Below are positions 5,547 through 7,568 of a stretch of DNA of 7,568 nucleotides, in pieces. The position numbers and the translations under genes were made by a program. The DNA lies in contig MFLH01000023.1 of assembly GCA_001781275.1 (NCBI GenBank), positions 2,347-9,914 on the forward strand. The letters run 5' to 3'. The stretch comes from Candidatus Kaiserbacteria bacterium RIFCSPHIGHO2_02_FULL_54_11b. GTDB taxonomy: Bacteria; Patescibacteriota; Minisyncoccia; Phycocordibacterales; UBA2100. Each line of letters starts with the position of its first letter. Position 1 is the stretch's first letter. The notes beneath the pieces are model-generated. The model was given only the letters and a program-made list of their open reading frames with translations, was not told the DNA's origin and did not search any database.

Positions 5547-5834
5547 GTGTATACAATAGTCTTTTCACGCCGTTTCGCACGGGCACTTGAGAAATTAAAA
5601 AGGTCGGGCAAATTCTCTGTTGCGGTCGCGGACGATTACAAGCGCGTAACGGAATTATTGAAAACTGGCCAACGGTTGCCGTCAATCTTCCGAGACCATG
5701 CGTTGATCGGCGATTATCTTGGCTACCGAGAGTGTCACATTAAGGGAGATCTGCTACTCGTTTACGAATATCGGGAGGATATCGTAGTCATTCTTCTAAT
5801 TGATATCGGCAGTCACTCGCAAATCTTCGGATAG
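5547..5834 (+). CDS. YafQ family (RelE/ParE superfamily) mRNA interferase toxin
   Basis: 95 residues with a GTG start four bases after the antitoxin stop codon. The pattern FRDHALIGDYLGYRECHIKG with DLLLVY and a C-terminal GSHSQIF matches E. coli YafQ. The residues equivalent to YafQ His50, His63, Asp67, His87 and Phe91 are present as H51, H64, D68, H90 and F94, so the toxin looks intact. YafQ toxins bind the ribosome and cut mRNA in the A site, favouring certain Lys codons in E. coli; the target preference here is unknown. It is translationally close-coupled to its antitoxin, and the acetyltransferase follows after three bases. Confidence 0.92.
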   Translation: MYTIVFSRRFARALEKLKRSGKFSVAVADDYKRVTELLKTGQRLPSIFRDHALIGDYLGYRECHIKGDLLLVYEYREDIVVILLIDIGSHSQIFG

Positions 5835-5837
5835 GAT

Positions 5838-6380
5838 ATGGAACTTATTGAACCGTCAACGGAATACAAAGATTCATTCATCGAAGCGGTGAAGGAGTTT
5901 CAGGCTGATAATGACTACACAAATCGCAATAGGCGTTATCGCAATCTCTCCATACCGAAGCTCGAGAATGACTTCGGTTCATTCGTCGCGGAGGTAGGAA
6001 GCCATGCGGAGGGAAAGAATCTCCAGGAAGGCTATGTGCCCGAGACCGAATATTGGTTCGTAGACAACGGCGAGTTCATCGGCCGTACAAGTATCCGCCA
6101 CCGGCTCAACGACAAGCTCACGTACATCGGCGGTCACATCGGCTACGACATCCGACCGACCAAACGAGGCAAGGGGTACGGCAACAAAATATTCGAACTC
6201 GCCTTACGGAAAGGTAAAGAACTCGGTCTTACGCGAGTGCTGATAACATCCGACGCCCGCAATATAGCGTCGAGGAAAATCATCGAGAAAAATGGCGGTG
6301 TTTTCGAAAACAAGGTCGTGAATCATGAAAAGGGCTTCGAGGGATTCGACGCGCTACGCTATTGGATAGACATTAAATAA
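5838..6380 (+). CDS. GNAT family N-acetyltransferase (COG3981-like)
   Basis: 180 residues. The GNAT core is clear: a strand with GEFIGRTSIRHRL, the strand GGHIGYDIRP, the acetyl-CoA pyrophosphate loop RGKGYG (110-115), the strand VLITSDARNIASRKIIEKNGG with N142, and a final aromatic strand. The IRHRLNDKL and GGHIGYDIRP patterns fit the COG3981 group of predicted acetyltransferases, whose substrates are mostly unknown. The ATG lies three bases after the toxin stop codon and has AGGAT as a ribosome-binding site, so it is almost certainly in the toxin operon. It could modify a small molecule or protein, or be an accessory toxin, but it is not of the usual DUF1778-partnered AtaT/TacT type. Confidence 0.9.
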   Translation: MELIEPSTEYKDSFIEAVKEFQADNDYTNRNRRYRNLSIPKLENDFGSFVAEVGSHAEGKNLQEGYVPETEYWFVDNGEFIGRTSIRHRLNDKLTYIGGHIGYDIRPTKRGKGYGNKIFELALRKGKELGLTRVLITSDARNIASRKIIEKNGGVFENKVVNHEKGFEGFDALRYWIDIK

Positions 6381-6386
6381 TTGCTC

Positions 6387-6457
6387 GGAAAATTCCCTCC
6401 TACGCATCTTCGCGTTCGCTACGAGCTACGGACGGGCAGGCGGCGGGGGAGTTTTCC
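6387..6457 (+). terminator. Long-stem terminator after the acetyltransferase gene
   Basis: Positions 6387-6399 (GGAAAATTCCCTC) pair with 6445-6457 (GGGGGAGTTTTCC), 13 pairs including two T-G wobbles, and the 3' arm contains a TTTT run. The loop of about 45 bases contains repeated GCTACG units and GGGCAGG, and may be a dispersed intergenic element. It lies six bases after the stop codon of the toxin-antitoxin operon and runs straight into the next promoter. Confidence 0.5.
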
Positions 6458-6461
6458 CGTG

Positions 6462-6470
6462 TGTTATAAT
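6462..6470 (+). promoter_or_regulatory. Extended -10 promoter of the second coiled-coil gene
   Basis: TGT-TATAAT (TATAAT 6465-6470) is a perfect extended -10 box nine bases before the ATG at 6480, with no -35 box. A GTTTTC string begins exactly 14 bases before TATAAT, as it does at the first coiled-coil gene. A leaderless transcript is predicted. Confidence 0.65.
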
Positions 6471-6479
6471 CCTCAAGCT

Positions 6480-6749
6480 ATGAAGCGGAGGGGCAGAAGC
6501 AAAGGTAAGAGCGAGACGGCGGAGATTCTCGATATTGTCAATTTCGTCAAGGACCGAATGGCGACGAAAGATGACATTGTTCGTATTGAAGAGCGCCTGT
6601 ATTCGATTGAGCAGGAACTGAAAGATATTAAACGGCGACTCGCAAAGCTCGAGGATAACTATGAGGCGGTTCGAGAATACGGCGATGATATCAAGGCATT
6701 GCAAGGGCGCATTAGGGCGATAGAAAAACAATTAGCAACGAGGCGTTAA
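6480..6749 (+). CDS. Small coiled-coil protein with TKDD motif, copy 2
   Basis: 89 residues, paralogous to the protein at 3810-4100. Shared blocks are GKSET, EIL-x-IVNF-x-KDRM, TKDD, QELKDIK and the end IEKQLA-x-RR. The middle helix is diverged, and the six-residue TKDEGA-type insertion of copy 1 is missing. It is predicted to be an all-helical, charged, cytoplasmic coiled coil; function unknown. I chose the ATG at 6480 rather than an upstream in-frame TTG at 6381 because it aligns with the paralogue's start and lies nine bases after a perfect extended -10 box, whereas the upstream part would run through the terminator hairpin. Confidence 0.8.
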   Translation: MKRRGRSKGKSETAEILDIVNFVKDRMATKDDIVRIEERLYSIEQELKDIKRRLAKLEDNYEAVREYGDDIKALQGRIRAIEKQLATRR

Positions 6750-6765
6750 AAACACTTTGTCAGAG

Positions 6766-6780
6766 GAATTCGGCGGGGGA
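6766..6780 (+). repeat. 15-bp repeat, copy 2, after the second coiled-coil gene
   Basis: GAATTCGGCGGGGGA begins 16 bases after the stop codon at 6747-6749 and is identical in sequence and spacing to 4117-4131. Here its GGGGGA end lies four bases before the ATG at 6785, so it may also act as the ribosome-binding site of the DM13 gene. Confidence 0.7.
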
Positions 6781-6784
6781 TGAT

Positions 6785-7252
6785 ATGCTGACGGGAATGG
6801 GGAAAAAACTTTTGTACGGAGTCGGGGGAGCCATCCTTCTCGGAGCGCTTGCCTTCGCGTACTACGCGATTTCGCCGCTTTTCATCAATATCAAAGTCGA
6901 CGAACAGGCTCCCATCTCCGAAGAGAGCGCGCAAACTCCTGACGAAATCGTGGCAAACGTCGTCGACACACCTGCACATCCCGCTTCAGGTACGGTGCGC
7001 ATCGTGGAGGCAGACGGCAGGCGCTACGTCAGGTACGAGAATTACAAGACGATAAACGGCCCCGACATCTTCGTGTACCTCGCAAAAGACCTCGACGCAA
7101 AGGAATTCATCGATCTCGGTCGTGTAAAGGCAACGGAAGGGAATATCAATTACGAGATTCCGGCAGGTGTCGACGCCGCGGAGTACAGGTACGTCCTCAC
7201 GTGGTGCAGGGCATTTGGGGTGCTCTTCAACTACGCCGATATATCAGCCTAG
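6785..7252 (+). CDS. Membrane-anchored DM13 domain protein
   Basis: 155 residues. Residues 9-34 (LLYGVGGAILLGALAFAYYA) form a single N-terminal membrane anchor after a short basic stretch. An acidic linker follows to about residue 65. Residues 66-153 match the DM13 domain: SGTVRIVEADG, then VRYENYKTINGPDIFVYLA, FIDLGRVKATEGNINYEIP and the YVLTWCRAFGVLFNYADI end with C141. DM13 is proposed to be a redox or electron-transfer module containing a near-invariant Cys, acting outside the membrane; direct evidence is limited. The ATG at 6785 has GGGGGA four bases upstream; an alternative ATG at 6797 would remove four residues. The gene follows the second coiled-coil gene by 35 bases. Confidence 0.85.
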   Translation: MLTGMGKKLLYGVGGAILLGALAFAYYAISPLFINIKVDEQAPISEESAQTPDEIVANVVDTPAHPASGTVRIVEADGRRYVRYENYKTINGPDIFVYLAKDLDAKEFIDLGRVKATEGNINYEIPAGVDAAEYRYVLTWCRAFGVLFNYADISA

Positions 7253-7262
7253 GAGGCATCTG

Positions 7263-7291
7263 TTGCGTTTTTTATCCCCGTAGTGCATACT
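7263..7291 (+). promoter_or_regulatory. Putative promoter of rpsJ
   Basis: TTGCGT (7263-7268) and CATACT (7286-7291) are 17 bases apart, with TG directly before the -10 box. The ATG of rpsJ follows after 11 bases with no Shine-Dalgarno sequence. This suggests the S10 operon starts here with a very short or absent leader, instead of being read through from tuf. Confidence 0.5.
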
Positions 7292-7302
7292 CTTTGGGTT
7301 CT

Positions 7303-7568
7303 ATGACAGCAGAAGCGAAGGTTGTGAAGGCTCGCAAGCCGCGTGCCAAAAAGGCGGTTCCTACTGCCAAAGCTGCCGCCGCACCGGGTTCGACCCGCTC
7401 ACCACAAGCTGCTCCTCGTGTAAAAAAGACAGAAAGCGTACACCGCCTCCGCATCAAAGTCCGCGCCTATGAGCACGGCATTTTGGATAAGTCGGTCAAG
7501 CAAATAATCGACACGGCCGCGCGCTACAACGCCACGGTCGTGGGCCCCGTGCCGCTTCCTATCGATAT
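7303..7568 (+). CDS. rpsJ: 30S ribosomal protein S10, 3'-truncated by the window edge
   Basis: 88 residues are visible and the frame is open at the right edge. From residue 48, HRLRIKVRAYEHGILDKS then AARYNATVVGPVPLP matches the S10 core, which normally begins within the first few residues of the protein. S10 is part of the small-subunit head and, in model bacteria, also partners NusB in antitermination. Here an N-terminal extension of about 47 residues rich in Ala, Lys and Pro precedes the core. It is probably disordered and basic. The ATG at 7303 is the only plausible start: it lies 11 bases after a -10 box and no later ATG precedes the core. rpsJ normally leads the S10 ribosomal protein operon. 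Confidence 0.95.
   Translation, partial: MTAEAKVVKARKPRAKKAVPTAKAAAAPGSTRSPQAAPRVKKTESVHRLRIKVRAYEHGILDKSVKQIIDTAARYNATVVGPVPLPID

Noticed and set aside
4825..5685. Minus-strand frame of 286 codons opposite the YCII-like and toxin-antitoxin genes
   Set aside because: Three recognisable genes lie on the plus strand here, and the translation resembles no protein family.
3810..6780. Reading the two cassettes as long terminal repeats of a transposon
   Set aside because: There is no transposase or integrase, and DNA identity between the copies is modest apart from short blocks. A duplicated cassette is supported, but not a classical transposon.

Overview
The window looks like a piece of a small-genome bacterium of the Candidate Phyla Radiation (Patescibacteria, most likely a Parcubacteria-type lineage). 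This is inferred from four things: start codons that sit a few bases after -10 boxes with no Shine-Dalgarno sequence; short, tightly packed genes; a membrane-anchored protein with a Cys-rich CTMDAKMCPDG-type module that I associate with these genomes; and a divergent EF-Tu. Stops are TAA, TAG and one TGA, with no sign of TGA recoding. No RNA gene, insertion sequence or CRISPR array is visible.

Layout. (1) 3-1763: the 3' part of a secreted-type, glycoside-hydrolase-like protein, open at the left edge. (2) 1795-2289: a small membrane-anchored Cys-rich protein. (3) 2290-2509: a promoter and a leader of about 165 nt with two hairpins, serving tuf (EF-Tu, 2510-3712), which ends at a strong terminator. 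(4) 3793-6780: an accessory block. It opens with a small coiled-coil protein (3810-4100), then a convergent minus-strand Cys-rich protein (4183-4632), a YCII-like protein behind a leader full of inverted repeats (4834-5196), and a three-gene operon of DinJ/RelB-type antitoxin, YafQ-type RNase toxin and GNAT acetyltransferase (5279-6380). It closes with a second, paralogous coiled-coil protein (6480-6749). (5) 6785-7252: a membrane-anchored DM13-domain protein. (6) 7303 to the right edge: rpsJ (ribosomal protein S10) with a long basic N-terminal extension.

Working interpretation. tuf and rpsJ are commonly neighbours at the str/S10 operon junction. Here they lie 3.6 kb apart, and most of the intervening DNA is bracketed by two same-direction copies of a cassette. 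Each copy has the 3' end of a hairpin, an extended -10 box at a fixed spacing, a leaderless coiled-coil gene, and an identical 15-bp sequence at an identical distance after the stop codon. This duplicated cassette flanking a toxin-antitoxin block is the most unusual feature of the window. Other points of note are a perfect palindrome filling the spacer of the toxin-antitoxin promoter, a module apparently inserted in the hydrolase-like protein, and a string of inverted repeats that ends exactly at the YCII-like start codon.
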